25,823 bases of DNA from an uncultured Prevotellaceae bacterium. GTDB taxonomy: Bacteria; Bacteroidota; Bacteroidia; Bacteroidales; Bacteroidaceae. How positions within the stretch are numbered: the first letter of the stretch is position 1; each line of letters begins with the position of its first letter. Made by a program: the position numbers and the translations under genes. Shown here in pieces: positions 7,972 through 15,795 of this stretch. Location: positions 1 through 25,823 of the forward strand of contig UQST01000038.1 in NCBI GenBank assembly GCA_900543815.1, given 5' to 3'. A model generated the notes under the pieces. It saw only the letters and a program-made list of their open reading frames with translations. It was not told the origin of the DNA and did not search any database.

Positions 7972-7980
7972 TACCTTTGC
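7972..7980 (+). promoter_or_regulatory. Promoter -7 box for the GT-B glycosyltransferase
   Basis: TACCTTTGC matches TAnnTTTG. No clear -33 TTTG. The implied leader to the ATG at 8101 is about 115 nt and contains two short hairpins (8018-8039 with AGCAC/GTGCT, and 8050-8061 with GCCC/GGGC). Confidence 0.55.
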
Positions 7981-8100
7981 CCTACACTATCAGGCTGAGG
8001 AGGGCGGTGCAGACGGTGGGAAAGCACGCTGTGCTGCCCTTGGATGTATGCCCGTCGGGGCAAACAAACGGCCTGTAATCACGAGCAAGAAGCATAAAAG

Positions 8101-9204
8101 ATGAAGATACTCTTCCTTGGCGACGCCTCGATGGCGCACTACAATCTCGCACTCGGCCTCAAGCGGTTGGGTCACGAAACGCTTGTCATCAGCGAACCAT
8201 TGCGCTGGCGGCAGATGCCGCAGGACATCACCCTGGAGCGCAAGCCTGGTCGCTGGGGTGCCGTGCGCTATCTGGCCCAGGTGCTGACCTTGCTGCCCAG
8301 ACTCAGGGGGTATGATGTGGTGCAGTTGGTAGGCCCCAACTTCCTTGCACTCAAGAAGGAGCGTCTGCGCAAGATATACGATTACCTGCGCCGGCATAAC
8401 AAGTGCGTGGTGCTGTCTGCCCTGGGAGACGACTACTACTGGGTGCATGGCAGTAGCGACCTACGCCTGTTCCGCTACGGAGACTTCAATATAGGCGACC
8501 AGGACCGACGGCTCACCTTCCCCTACGCAAGGGAGCAATACGAACAATGGAGCGAGGCGGAAGCCCACAGCCTCAACGAACATATAGCCCGCACATGCAA
8601 TGCCATCACGCCCATATCGTATGAGTATTATGAGTGCTACCGGCAGTACTTTGTTGCGAAGACGCACTACATGCCGCTGCCCATCGTGCCCGACAAGCCG
8701 GAGAGCACCACCTTCGGCATCCCCCAGAAGGTGCGCATCTTCATAGGCATACAGCGCCGACGCTCGCAGTACAAGGGTACCGACATCATGCTACAGGCGG
8801 CACAGGATGTGGTGAACCGCTACCCCACCCGCGCAAGCCTGACTGTCACCGAGAACCTGCCCTACAGCGAATACGTGCGAGCCATGGAGGGATGCGACAT
8901 CCTGCTGGACCAACTATACAGCTATACGCCTGGCATGAATGGACTGATAGGCATGTCGAAGGGGCTGATATGTGTAGGAGGAGGCGAACCAGAACTTTAT
9001 GAGCTGGAGGAAGAGAGCGAGCTACGCCCCATCATAAACGTATGGCCAACGTATGAGTCTGTGTTCCAGGCGCTCGAGCAACTGGTTCTGCACCCCGAGC
9101 AGATTCCCCTGCTCAAGAAGCAGAGCGTGGAGTACATCATGCGCCACCACCACTACAAGAAGGTGGCCATGCGCTATGAGGCTCTCTACGAATCGTTTTT
9201 TTGA
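8101..9204 (+). CDS. Glycosyltransferase (GT-B fold, GT1/GT4-like)
   Basis: A 367-residue protein beginning MKILFLGDASMAHYNLALGLKRLGHE, a Rossmann-type start typical of GT-B glycosyltransferases with an N-terminal glycine loop. The C-terminal domain has VRIFIGIQRRRSQYKGTDIMLQAAQ (interdomain hinge and basic donor-phosphate region), SEYVRAMEGCDILLDQLYSYTPGMNGLIGMSKG, and GGGEPELYELEEE, corresponding to the E-x7-E-like nucleotide-sugar site, though the exact spacing is not canonical. No signal peptide or obvious membrane segment, so it is probably cytoplasmic or peripheral. It is divergent from two family-2 glycosyltransferases, suggesting a shared surface-glycan role. Substrate is unknown. Confidence 0.85.
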   Translation: MKILFLGDASMAHYNLALGLKRLGHETLVISEPLRWRQMPQDITLERKPGRWGAVRYLAQVLTLLPRLRGYDVVQLVGPNFLALKKERLRKIYDYLRRHNKCVVLSALGDDYYWVHGSSDLRLFRYGDFNIGDQDRRLTFPYAREQYEQWSEAEAHSLNEHIARTCNAITPISYEYYECYRQYFVAKTHYMPLPIVPDKPESTTFGIPQKVRIFIGIQRRRSQYKGTDIMLQAAQDVVNRYPTRASLTVTENLPYSEYVRAMEGCDILLDQLYSYTPGMNGLIGMSKGLICVGGGEPELYELEEESELRPIINVWPTYESVFQALEQLVLHPEQIPLLKKQSVEYIMRHHHYKKVAMRYEALYESFF

Positions 9205-9238
9205 ACAAGCCAACCCCGCAGGTACGGATTTTTATGCC

Positions 9239-9247
9239 TACCTTTGT
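9239..9247 (+). promoter_or_regulatory. Promoter -7 box for topB
   Basis: TACCTTTGT matches TAnnTTTG and lies 31 nt before the GTG start of topB, immediately after the upstream gene ends at 9204. No TTTG at the expected -33 spacing. Confidence 0.55.
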
Positions 9248-9277
9248 AGCTTGACACACAACTAAGAAGGATTTACA

Positions 9278-11116
9278 GTGATAGTATGTATTGCGGAGAA
9301 ACCCTCCGTCGCACGCGATATAGCCCACATCCTGGGAGCCGACAGGCAGATGGACGGGTACATGGAAGGCAATGGGTACCAGGTGACATGGACCTTTGGC
9401 CACCTGTGTGAACTCAAGGAACCTGCCGACTATACGCCCCTGTGGAAACCATGGAGCCTGGGACGACTGCCCATGATACCGCCCCGCTTCGGCATCAAAC
9501 TGAAGGCTGACCAGGGGGTGGAAAGGCAGTTCCGCACCATAGAGACACTCATGAGCCAGGCCACCGAGATAGTCAACTGCGGTGATGCCGGCCAGGAGGG
9601 TGAGCTCATCCAGCGGTGGGTGATGCTCAAGGCAAAGGCTTCGTGCCCGGTGAAGAGGCTGTGGATCAACAGTCTGACCGAAGATGCCATACGCCAGGGA
9701 TTCCAGTCGCTCAAGGACCAGAGCGAATATCAGGGACTCTATGAAGCCGGTCTCATGCGTGCCATAAGCGACTGGCTGCTGGGAATGAACGCCACCCGAC
9801 TCTACACGGGCCGCTATGGCTCTGGCCGCCAGGTGCTGAGCGTGGGCCGGGTGCAGACACCTACACTGGCACTCATAGTCAACCGCCAGCGCGAGATAGA
9901 GCACTTCGTACCCGTCCCCTACTGGGTGCTCACCACCGTCTATCGCGATACCACCTTCACCGCAGTGATGGAGGAGGGCGAACGAGGGTTCCGCACACGC
10001 GAGGAAGGCGAGGCGGCTCTGGCATCGATGGGCGAACTGCCATTCACCGTAACCGACATACAGAAGAAGAAAGGCACAGAGGCTCCCCCGCGCCTGTTTG
10101 ATCTCACGAGCCTGCAGATGGAGTGCAACCACAAGTACGGCTTCAGTGCCGACCTCACGCTGCAGCTTATACAGTCGCTCTATGAGAAGAAACTCACCAC
10201 TTATCCGCGTGTGGATACCACCTTCCTGCCCGATGACGTATATCCCAAATGCCCGCAGATACTCAATGGCTTGAGGCAATACTTCCCCCTGATGGAGCGT
10301 ATCAAGGGCAAGCCACTGAAGAAGAGCAAGAAAGTATTCGACAACAGTAAGGTCACCGACCACCATGCCATCATCCCCACAGGTGTGCCTGCCAGCGGCA
10401 TGAGCGAGATGGAGGAGAAGGTGTATGACCTCATCGCACGGCGGTTCATAGCGGCCTTCCACCCCGACTGCCTGTTCAACGCCACCACCGTAATGGGCCA
10501 GGTGGCCGATGTGAAGTTCAAGGCAACAGGCAAGGTGACCACTGACCCAGGCTGGAAAGTGGTGATGGGACAGTCCGACAGCGACAACACCCAGGACAAA
10601 GACCGCCAACTGCCCGACTTCAGAAAGGGCGAAAGCGGTCCGCACACGCCCGACCTGGCCGAGAAGAAGACCACTCCACCCAAACCCTACACCGAAGCGA
10701 CTCTGCTGAGAGCCATGGAGACAGCAGGCAAGATGGTGGATGACGAGGAACTGCGTGATGCACTGAAAGAGAACGGCATAGGCCGTCCCAGCACGCGGGC
10801 AGCCATCATAGAGACGCTCTTCAGGCGGCATTATATAAGAAAGGAGAAGAAGAACCTGTGGGCTACACCCACGGGCGAAGAGCTCATCGACCTCATCCAT
10901 GAGGACTTGCTCAAGAGTGCCGAACTGACCGGACGCTGGGAGAAGAAGCTGCGACAGATAGAGCGGCACGAATATGAGGCTGCTGCCTTCCTGGGCGAAC
11001 TGAAGCAGATGGTGACCGACCTGGTGCAGACCGTGATGACCGACCCCACTCCGCGACGAGTGACAGTGACGGTGGATGAACCTGTCACCAAGAAGGGCAA
11101 TAAAAAGAAGAAATAA
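9278..11116 (+). CDS. topB: DNA topoisomerase III (type IA)
   Basis: A 612-residue type IA topoisomerase that cuts one strand via a 5'-phosphotyrosine, used in decatenation and recombination intermediate resolution. It starts at GTG (MIVCIAEKPSVARDIAHIL, the TOPRIM start). The TOPRIM acidic motif is NCGDAGQEGEL (residues 100-110) instead of DPDREGE. Further motifs are LSVGRVQTPTLALI, SLQMECNHKYGFSADLTLQLIQSLYEKKLTTYPRVD with the probable catalytic Tyr309, DHHAIIPTG, and GIGRPSTRAAIIETL. It ends in a lysine-rich tail with no zinc-finger cysteines, as in the short TopB forms. The next gene begins 15 nt later, so they probably share a transcript. A long antisense frame across it is a shadow. Confidence 0.95.
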   Translation: MIVCIAEKPSVARDIAHILGADRQMDGYMEGNGYQVTWTFGHLCELKEPADYTPLWKPWSLGRLPMIPPRFGIKLKADQGVERQFRTIETLMSQATEIVNCGDAGQEGELIQRWVMLKAKASCPVKRLWINSLTEDAIRQGFQSLKDQSEYQGLYEAGLMRAISDWLLGMNATRLYTGRYGSGRQVLSVGRVQTPTLALIVNRQREIEHFVPVPYWVLTTVYRDTTFTAVMEEGERGFRTREEGEAALASMGELPFTVTDIQKKKGTEAPPRLFDLTSLQMECNHKYGFSADLTLQLIQSLYEKKLTTYPRVDTTFLPDDVYPKCPQILNGLRQYFPLMERIKGKPLKKSKKVFDNSKVTDHHAIIPTGVPASGMSEMEEKVYDLIARRFIAAFHPDCLFNATTVMGQVADVKFKATGKVTTDPGWKVVMGQSDSDNTQDKDRQLPDFRKGESGPHTPDLAEKKTTPPKPYTEATLLRAMETAGKMVDDEELRDALKENGIGRPSTRAAIIETLFRRHYIRKEKKNLWATPTGEELIDLIHEDLLKSAELTGRWEKKLRQIERHEYEAAAFLGELKQMVTDLVQTVMTDPTPRRVTVTVDEPVTKKGNKKKK

Positions 11117-11131
11117 GCGTTATTAAAGTAT

Positions 11132-13273
11132 ATGAACCGGAATATTCTCTCCTTCACGCTTCGCCTGCGGCAGGGACTTGCCCTGCTGGCCACACTTGCA
11201 TGCCTGACCATAATGCTCAGTGCGTGTGGAGCGGAAACGAACGTGAAGAAGGGCGACCAGTTCTATGCCATCGGCGAATACTTCGACGCATCTGCCGAAT
11301 ACAAGAAAGCCTACTCGCGCACCGCCATCAAGGACAAGCCCAAGCGGGCCGAGCGGGCATGGAAACTGGCGGAATGCTACCGCCACATCAACTACAACGC
11401 CAAGGCAGCGGGTGCCTACCAGAATGCATTGCGATATCACTACCCCGACTCGCTGGCCCTGCTCTATCTGGCACAGGCACAACAGAGGCAAGGCGACTAC
11501 AAGAATGCGCTGAAGAACTACGAAGCCTACCTGGAGCTGGTGCCGGGCGACCAGCTTGCCACCAACGGCAGGCTGGGCTGTCTGCAAGCGCCCATGTGGA
11601 AGAAGAAGCCCACCCTATATACTATAAAGAAGGAGCCAGTGCTCAACGGCCGCCGCTCAGACTATTCGCCCGCACTCTTCGGCGACGAATGGGACCAGCT
11701 TTATATCACTACCACCCGCCCACAGATAGAGTCGGGAGAGATAAGCGGCATCACCGGCATCAAGAGTGCAGACATATGGGTGAGCAAGAAAGACGAGAAG
11801 GGCAAGTGGGAGCAGCCCACCAGCGTGGAAGGCGGACTGAACAGCGAATATGAGGAAGGTGCATGCTGCTTCTCGCCCGACGGACGCACGATGTACCTCA
11901 CACGCTGCACCTTCGATGCCGAATACCCGCGATATGCCGAAATCTACACCAGCACACGCTCCGATGCATCGTGGAGCACACCCCAACGGCTGCAGATAAG
12001 CAAGGATACCCTATCGAGCTATGCCCATCCCGCTGTCAGCCCCGACGGCAAGTGGCTCTACTTCGTGAGCGACATGCCAGGCGGCATGGGCGGACTGGAC
12101 ATCTGGCGTGTGGCGCTCACCGAGCACGGTATGGGAGGCGCCGAGAACCTTGGCGAGCCCATCAACACAGCAGGCAATGAGATGTTTCCCACCTTCCGCC
12201 CCAACGGAGAACTCTATTTCTCAAGCGACGGACTGCCTGGCATGGGCGGACTGGACATCTTCAAGGCAGTGTGTGACAGCACTGGACAATGGAAGGTGGA
12301 GAACCTGAAATACCCCATGAACAGCAACGGAGATGACTTCGGAATGACATTTGAGGGACTGCACAACAGGGGATTCTTCAGCACCAGCCGCGGTGACGCA
12401 CGCGGATGGGACCACATCATGTCCTTTGAATGCCCCGAGGTATTGCAGACGGTGAAGGGTTGGGTGTACGAGAAGGACGGATACGAACTGCCCGAAGGGC
12501 TGGTGTATATGGTGGGGGACGACGGCACCAACCTGAAACTGAGCGTGCGAGGCGACGGTTCCTTCACCCAAGAGGTGAAGCCCCATGTGCAATACGTGAT
12601 GCTGGGCACCTGCAAGGGCTACCTCAACCACAAGGAGGAACTCACCGTGGATACCAGCAGCGTGAGCCGGGAATATGTGCTGCAGTTCCCCCTGGCAAAC
12701 ATCAACGTGCCGGTGCTCATACGCAATGTGTTCTATGCCTTCGACAGTGCCGAACTGACCGCAAACAGCACGATGGCGCTGGACAGCCTGGTGGATCTGC
12801 TCAACGAGAACCCCAACGTGACCATAGAACTGGCTGCACACTGCGACTACAGAGGCAAGGACGAATACAACCAGCGGCTGAGCCAGCGGCGTGCAGAGAG
12901 CGTGGTCAACTACCTCTTGCAGCATGGAATAGCCGACGACCGCCTTACACCCGTGGGATATGGCGAGAGCCGGCCCAAGGTGGTGACGCGAAAGATAGCA
13001 GAGCAGAACGATTTCCTGCATGAGGGCGATACGCTCACCGAGGCGTTCATCAAGGCTCTGCCCGACACTGCACAGCAGGAGAAGTGCAACGCACTGAACC
13101 GCCGCACGGAGTTCAAGGTGCTGCGCACCACCTACGGCCTCTTTGACCTGCCCGTCAAAGAACCCAAGCAGGAAGAGGGAGATGCCGCAAAGGACAAGGA
13201 CAAGCAGGAAGCGGCCAACAACAAGGAGGCTTCTGCCGAAGAGAAGAAGCAGGCCGGGCAGCCTGTCGAATAG
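11132..13273 (+). CDS. PorE-like outer-membrane lipoprotein (TPR, beta-propeller, CRD, OmpA-C)
   Basis: A 713-residue predicted lipoprotein: a basic and hydrophobic signal peptide ends in the lipobox LSAC with Cys32. Next come TPR-like helices (about 35-150: KKGDQFYAIGEYFDASAEYKKAY, DYKNALKNYEAYLELVPGD), PD40/WD40-like blades (about 165-420: CCFSPDGRTMYLT, AVSPDGKWLYFVSDMPGGMGGLDIW, FRPNGELYFSSDGLPGMGGLDIF), a carboxypeptidase-regulatory-like domain (about 430-510), and an OmpA peptidoglycan-binding domain (about 530-680: VFYAFDSAEL, NQRLSQRRAESVVNYL, VGYGESRP) that carries an insertion before RRTEFKV. The tail is rich in Lys, Glu and Ala. This domain order matches PorE of the type IX secretion system, which anchors the complex to peptidoglycan. 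Related lipoproteins without a T9SS role exist, so no symbol is given. Confidence 0.85.
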   Translation: MNRNILSFTLRLRQGLALLATLACLTIMLSACGAETNVKKGDQFYAIGEYFDASAEYKKAYSRTAIKDKPKRAERAWKLAECYRHINYNAKAAGAYQNALRYHYPDSLALLYLAQAQQRQGDYKNALKNYEAYLELVPGDQLATNGRLGCLQAPMWKKKPTLYTIKKEPVLNGRRSDYSPALFGDEWDQLYITTTRPQIESGEISGITGIKSADIWVSKKDEKGKWEQPTSVEGGLNSEYEEGACCFSPDGRTMYLTRCTFDAEYPRYAEIYTSTRSDASWSTPQRLQISKDTLSSYAHPAVSPDGKWLYFVSDMPGGMGGLDIWRVALTEHGMGGAENLGEPINTAGNEMFPTFRPNGELYFSSDGLPGMGGLDIFKAVCDSTGQWKVENLKYPMNSNGDDFGMTFEGLHNRGFFSTSRGDARGWDHIMSFECPEVLQTVKGWVYEKDGYELPEGLVYMVGDDGTNLKLSVRGDGSFTQEVKPHVQYVMLGTCKGYLNHKEELTVDTSSVSREYVLQFPLANINVPVLIRNVFYAFDSAELTANSTMALDSLVDLLNENPNVTIELAAHCDYRGKDEYNQRLSQRRAESVVNYLLQHGIADDRLTPVGYGESRPKVVTRKIAEQNDFLHEGDTLTEAFIKALPDTAQQEKCNALNRRTEFKVLRTTYGLFDLPVKEPKQEEGDAAKDKDKQEAANNKEASAEEKKQAGQPVE

Positions 13274-13332
13274 CCTTTGTGCACACACCCAGGGGTGCAT
13301 CTCGCCCACCCCACTGTTTTCCCCGAAAAACC

Positions 13333-13420
13333 ACAGCGCGCTGCAACCGTCAACGCAGCGCACTGCACAGCCTCATGCAGCGCACTGCATCGGAGGGTGC
13401 ACCGCACTGCGCAAACAGCC
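13333..13420. repeat. Four-unit array of a 13-bp dyad at exact 22-bp period
   Basis: Units start at 13333, 13355, 13377 and 13399. Units 2 and 3 are both GCAGCGCACTGCA; unit 1 is ACAGCGCGCTGCA and unit 4 GCACCGCACTGCG. Each is followed by a different 9-bp spacer. Each unit is itself a dyad (GCAG-CGCA-CTGC). It lies between the stops of two convergent genes, not upstream of a start codon. Confidence 0.85.
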
Positions 13421-13430
13421 CCAACCAGAA

Positions 13431-13472
13431 AGCCCTCTGCCAGCCAGCGCTCACACTGGACGGCAGAGGGCT
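13431..13472. terminator. Probable bidirectional terminator between convergent genes
   Basis: AGCCCTCTGCC (13431-13441) pairs with GGCAGAGGGCT (13462-13472), an 11-bp stem, with an inner CCAG/CTGG pair in the loop. Only short T-rich tracts follow on either strand, so termination may be partial. It serves the PorE-like gene (plus) and the HD-domain gene (minus, stop at 13494). Confidence 0.7.
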
Positions 13473-13493
13473 TCTGCTTTCTGTCCCGAAATC

Positions 13494-14357
13494 CTATTTC
13501 CGGTTCTCCTTGACGATATGCGTACCCAGTGCAGGCACCATCTCCATATCGCCGGCACCCTCCATGGCATCGGTCTTGGCACTTATGTTGTCGAGATAGT
13601 TCACCAATGCAGCCTCGGGCAGGCAGGGTACCACGGGACTGCCAAACTCGCGCGTTCCGTGATGGGCCAGCACACAGTGTACGATGCGCTTCACCTCGTC
13701 GGCATCCACCCCGCGCTGGTCGAGCACATTGTGCAGTTTGTGCGCACTGATGTAGATGTGGCCCATGAGATACATGTCGGGCTGCGTTTCACCCTGCACA
13801 TTGTACTCATACACCTTGCCATAGTCATGGAAGAGGATGGCCAGTATGCAGCGCTCCACCTTCAGCGGGTAAGGCAGGCAGGGATAGAGGCCCGAGAGCA
13901 TGTGCAGCATCTGATGGGTGTGGTTGAGCAGCCCGCCGGGGAAAGCGTGATGCATGCTTGTAGCCGCCGGGAAGCGGCTGTAGGGGGCATAAAGTTTGTC
14001 GGCAAACTGGCTGATGATGTCGGCCAGAGTGTCGTCGGTGCAGTAGGAGAGCAGTTGGGCTATCGTCTTGTCCCACTCCTCGCGAGCCACCGGACGCGGC
14101 AGGAGATGATAGAGCGGATGGCCGGCATCGGGGAATCCACCGGCCGCAAGGTCCTGTGCACCGCACGACTTCTTGCCTCCCTTTTCTGTAATCATATAGA
14201 TGGTAACGAGCTGGCCCACCTCTGGCTGGGCTGTGGGAGCCAAGTCCCACACGGCAAGGTTGAGCGTTTCATTGGTGTTGGCAACCTTGAGCAAGGCATA
14301 AGGACTGCCCGTGCGTGTGGTGCCGTTGGTGCGTGAAAGTACAAGATATTCGTTCAT
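13494..14357 (-). CDS. YhaM-like HD-domain 3'-5' exoribonuclease
   Basis: A 287-residue cytoplasmic protein. The N-terminal ~75 residues look like an OB-fold nucleic-acid-binding domain (SPYALLKVANTNETLNLAVWDL, VGQLVTIYMI). The HD phosphohydrolase domain follows: MHHAFPGGLLNHTHQML, ILFHDYGKVYEY (the HD pair), MGHIYISAHKLHNVL, VLAHHGTREFGSPVVPCLPEAALVNYLDNISAK with the final Asp. This order and the HHGxxEFGSPVxPxxPEA signature are those of YhaM/CBF1-type 3'-5' exoribonucleases, which trim RNA or short single-stranded substrates. Its ATG overlaps the stop of the upstream membrane-protein gene by 4 bp (ATGA), implying translational coupling. YhaM is established in Firmicutes; function here is inferred. 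Confidence 0.85.
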   Translation of the reverse strand: MNEYLVLSRTNGTTRTGSPYALLKVANTNETLNLAVWDLAPTAQPEVGQLVTIYMITEKGGKKSCGAQDLAAGGFPDAGHPLYHLLPRPVAREEWDKTIAQLLSYCTDDTLADIISQFADKLYAPYSRFPAATSMHHAFPGGLLNHTHQMLHMLSGLYPCLPYPLKVERCILAILFHDYGKVYEYNVQGETQPDMYLMGHIYISAHKLHNVLDQRGVDADEVKRIVHCVLAHHGTREFGSPVVPCLPEAALVNYLDNISAKTDAMEGAGDMEMVPALGTHIVKENRK

Positions 14358-15232
14358 GGTTTGCTTGTTGATTTATAGTAGAACTTATCAGCGAGCTGCC
14401 TGAGTATCAGCAGCGTCCATATCAAGCAGAAGAAGCACACGCCCTCGGCGGCCTTGTCAAGCCCGAGCGGTGCGAAAGGCAGCGTGCAGAGCGAGAAGAG
14501 CGTGCAGAGCGAGAGCAGCATGTGACGGCGCAGCACACGCAGCAGCAAGCGTCGTCCCCAGCGGTTGACAGCCAGCCAGGTGGTGAGCCCAAGCGCAAGC
14601 AGAAACACCTTGGTATCCCACAACGTCTGCAGAGCCAAGGTAGTTTGGTTGATGGTTTGGCTGAGTCCGGTGGGCGGCACAAAACGTCCCGACGTGAGAG
14701 CCTGCCCCACACACAGCCCGGTGCCAATGCAGAAACCGATGACCATAGGCCAGCAGGCACGCTGGAAGAAATGGCTTCGGGTGAGCCAGGACATCCACAA
14801 GAAGCCGCCGCAGAGCGGGATGGCTATACCATCGTGAGTGTAACTGCAGAAGATGCCCATGAGGAGCATGAGCACATAGATGTGGCCATAGTCGCGCCGG
14901 CGAATGCGCACATATTGCCCAATAAAGAAGGGTACCATGCACTGCGAAGCCAGATAGAGCACCGACTCAGCGTCCAGCGTGAGCAAGCCAGCGCCCCTGG
15001 GCAGGAAGAAGAGGAGGAAAAAGGCGGTGAGGGCTATCTCCTCGGGGCGACGCCCAGAGCGCACCAGGCGACAGCAGAGCCACACCAGCAGCGTGAAGAG
15101 TGACGCATAGGAAAGCACCACAGCCCACAGGCGCCACATGAGCATGTGCCGGTGAGGGAGAACCCACGCCAGCAGGGCTGTGACAGCAAACACGGCCACA
15201 TAGGTAAATATCTTTCTGTAATCTGTATGCAT
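14354..15232 (-). CDS. Polytopic membrane protein of unknown function
   Basis: A 292-residue integral membrane protein with about seven to eight hydrophobic segments, for example IFTYVAVFAVTALLAWVLP, LWAVVLSYASLFTLLVWLCC, IALTAFFLLFFLP, HIYVLMLLMGIFCSY, CWPMVIGFCIGTGLCVGQAL, VFLLALGLTTWLAV, LLSLCTLFSLCTL and VCFFCLIWTLLILRQL, joined by short Arg-rich loops. A conserved-looking loop YTHDGIAIPLCGGFLW recalls proteins annotated as DUF6056 or polysaccharide-related membrane proteins, but I cannot assign it. It is translated upstream of and coupled to the HD exoribonuclease. A -7 box lies about 50 nt upstream of its ATG. It is divergent from groESL. Confidence 0.75.
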   Translation of the reverse strand: MHTDYRKIFTYVAVFAVTALLAWVLPHRHMLMWRLWAVVLSYASLFTLLVWLCCRLVRSGRRPEEIALTAFFLLFFLPRGAGLLTLDAESVLYLASQCMVPFFIGQYVRIRRRDYGHIYVLMLLMGIFCSYTHDGIAIPLCGGFLWMSWLTRSHFFQRACWPMVIGFCIGTGLCVGQALTSGRFVPPTGLSQTINQTTLALQTLWDTKVFLLALGLTTWLAVNRWGRRLLLRVLRRHMLLSLCTLFSLCTLPFAPLGLDKAAEGVCFFCLIWTLLILRQLADKFYYKSTSKP

Positions 15233-15282
15233 ATCGGTCGGGCGCCATCGGGCAAACCGTCAGGCGCGGGTATCTACAACGA

Positions 15283-15290
15283 CAAAGATA
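15283..15290 (-). promoter_or_regulatory. Promoter -7 box for the membrane protein/HD gene pair
   Basis: Minus-strand TATCTTTG matches TAnnTTTG, with a leader of roughly 45 nt to the ATG at 15232. No -33 TTTG seen. Confidence 0.5.
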
Positions 15291-15386
15291 CGGACTTATT
15301 TCCTTACCACATGCCATCGCAGGGCAGAAAAGCACCGACAGAAACAGACAATGCGGCAGATTATGTCAGTAGGCAGTCTGCCATTT

Positions 15387-15420
15387 TGTCCGCTCGGACA
15401 CGTTTGGCACACTATTCGTA
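15387..15420 (+). promoter_or_regulatory. Candidate groESL control region (palindrome plus sigma-54-like motif)
   Basis: TGTCCGCTCGGACA (15387-15400) is a palindrome with 6-bp arms. It is followed at once by TTGGCAC-ACTAT-TCG (15404-15418), which resembles a sigma-54 -24/-12 promoter (TTGGCAC-N5-TTGC) with an imperfect -12. No CIRCE element and no TAnnTTTG box precede groES. The groES ATG is 50-80 nt downstream. Both assignments are tentative. Confidence 0.35.
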
Positions 15421-15468
15421 TGATAAACGGTGGAGAATAAAAATATAAATCAAAAACATACAAGAACT

Positions 15469-15741
15469 ATGAACATCAAACCATTGGCAGACCGCGTGCT
15501 CATTGAGCCGGCACCTGCAGAGACCAAGACAGTAGGTGGTATCATCATTCCCGATACAGCCAAGGAGAAACCCCTGAAGGGTACAGTAGTGGCCGTAGGT
15601 CACGGCACCAAGGACGAAGAGATGGTGCTCAAGGTTGGCGACCAGGTGCTCTATGGCAAGTATGCCGGCACAGAGCTGGAGCTGGAAGGCCAGAAATACC
15701 TGATCATGAGACAGATCGACGTGGTGGCCATCCTGGGCTAA
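15469..15741 (+). CDS. groES: Co-chaperonin GroES
   Basis: A 90-residue GroES of normal length starting MNIKPLADRVLIEPAPAETKTVGGIIIPDTAKEKP, the latter being the mobile loop that contacts GroEL. Further family signatures are GTVVAVGHGTKDEEMVLKVGDQVLYGKYAGTELE and the C-terminal YLIMRQIDVVAIL. It forms the heptameric lid of the GroEL folding chamber in the cytoplasm. I use the ATG at 15469; the in-frame ATG at 15430 would add 13 residues (MENKNINQKHTRT) not typical of the family. groEL follows 54 nt later, an operon. Confidence 0.97.
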   Translation: MNIKPLADRVLIEPAPAETKTVGGIIIPDTAKEKPLKGTVVAVGHGTKDEEMVLKVGDQVLYGKYAGTELELEGQKYLIMRQIDVVAILG

Positions 15742-15795
15742 GCAGCCGCTCACACATTATATATATTATAAGGACATTCAAGGAGGAAACAAACT

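Noticed and set aside
9137..10969. A 610-codon open frame antisense to topB
   Set aside because: It is the shadow of a GC-rich topB coding frame, has no motif or promoter, and overlaps well-supported topoisomerase motifs throughout.
13333..13420. CRISPR array
   Set aside because: Repeats are 13 bp and spacers 9 bp, far below CRISPR sizes, and no cas gene is present.
13143..14336. A 397-codon plus-strand frame across the convergent gap and HD gene
   Set aside because: It overlaps the end of the PorE-like gene, the repeat array, a terminator and the whole HD gene in antisense; composition is that of a shadow.
15233..15468. CIRCE element for groESL
   Set aside because: No TTAGCACTC-N9-GAGTGCTAA-like repeat is present.
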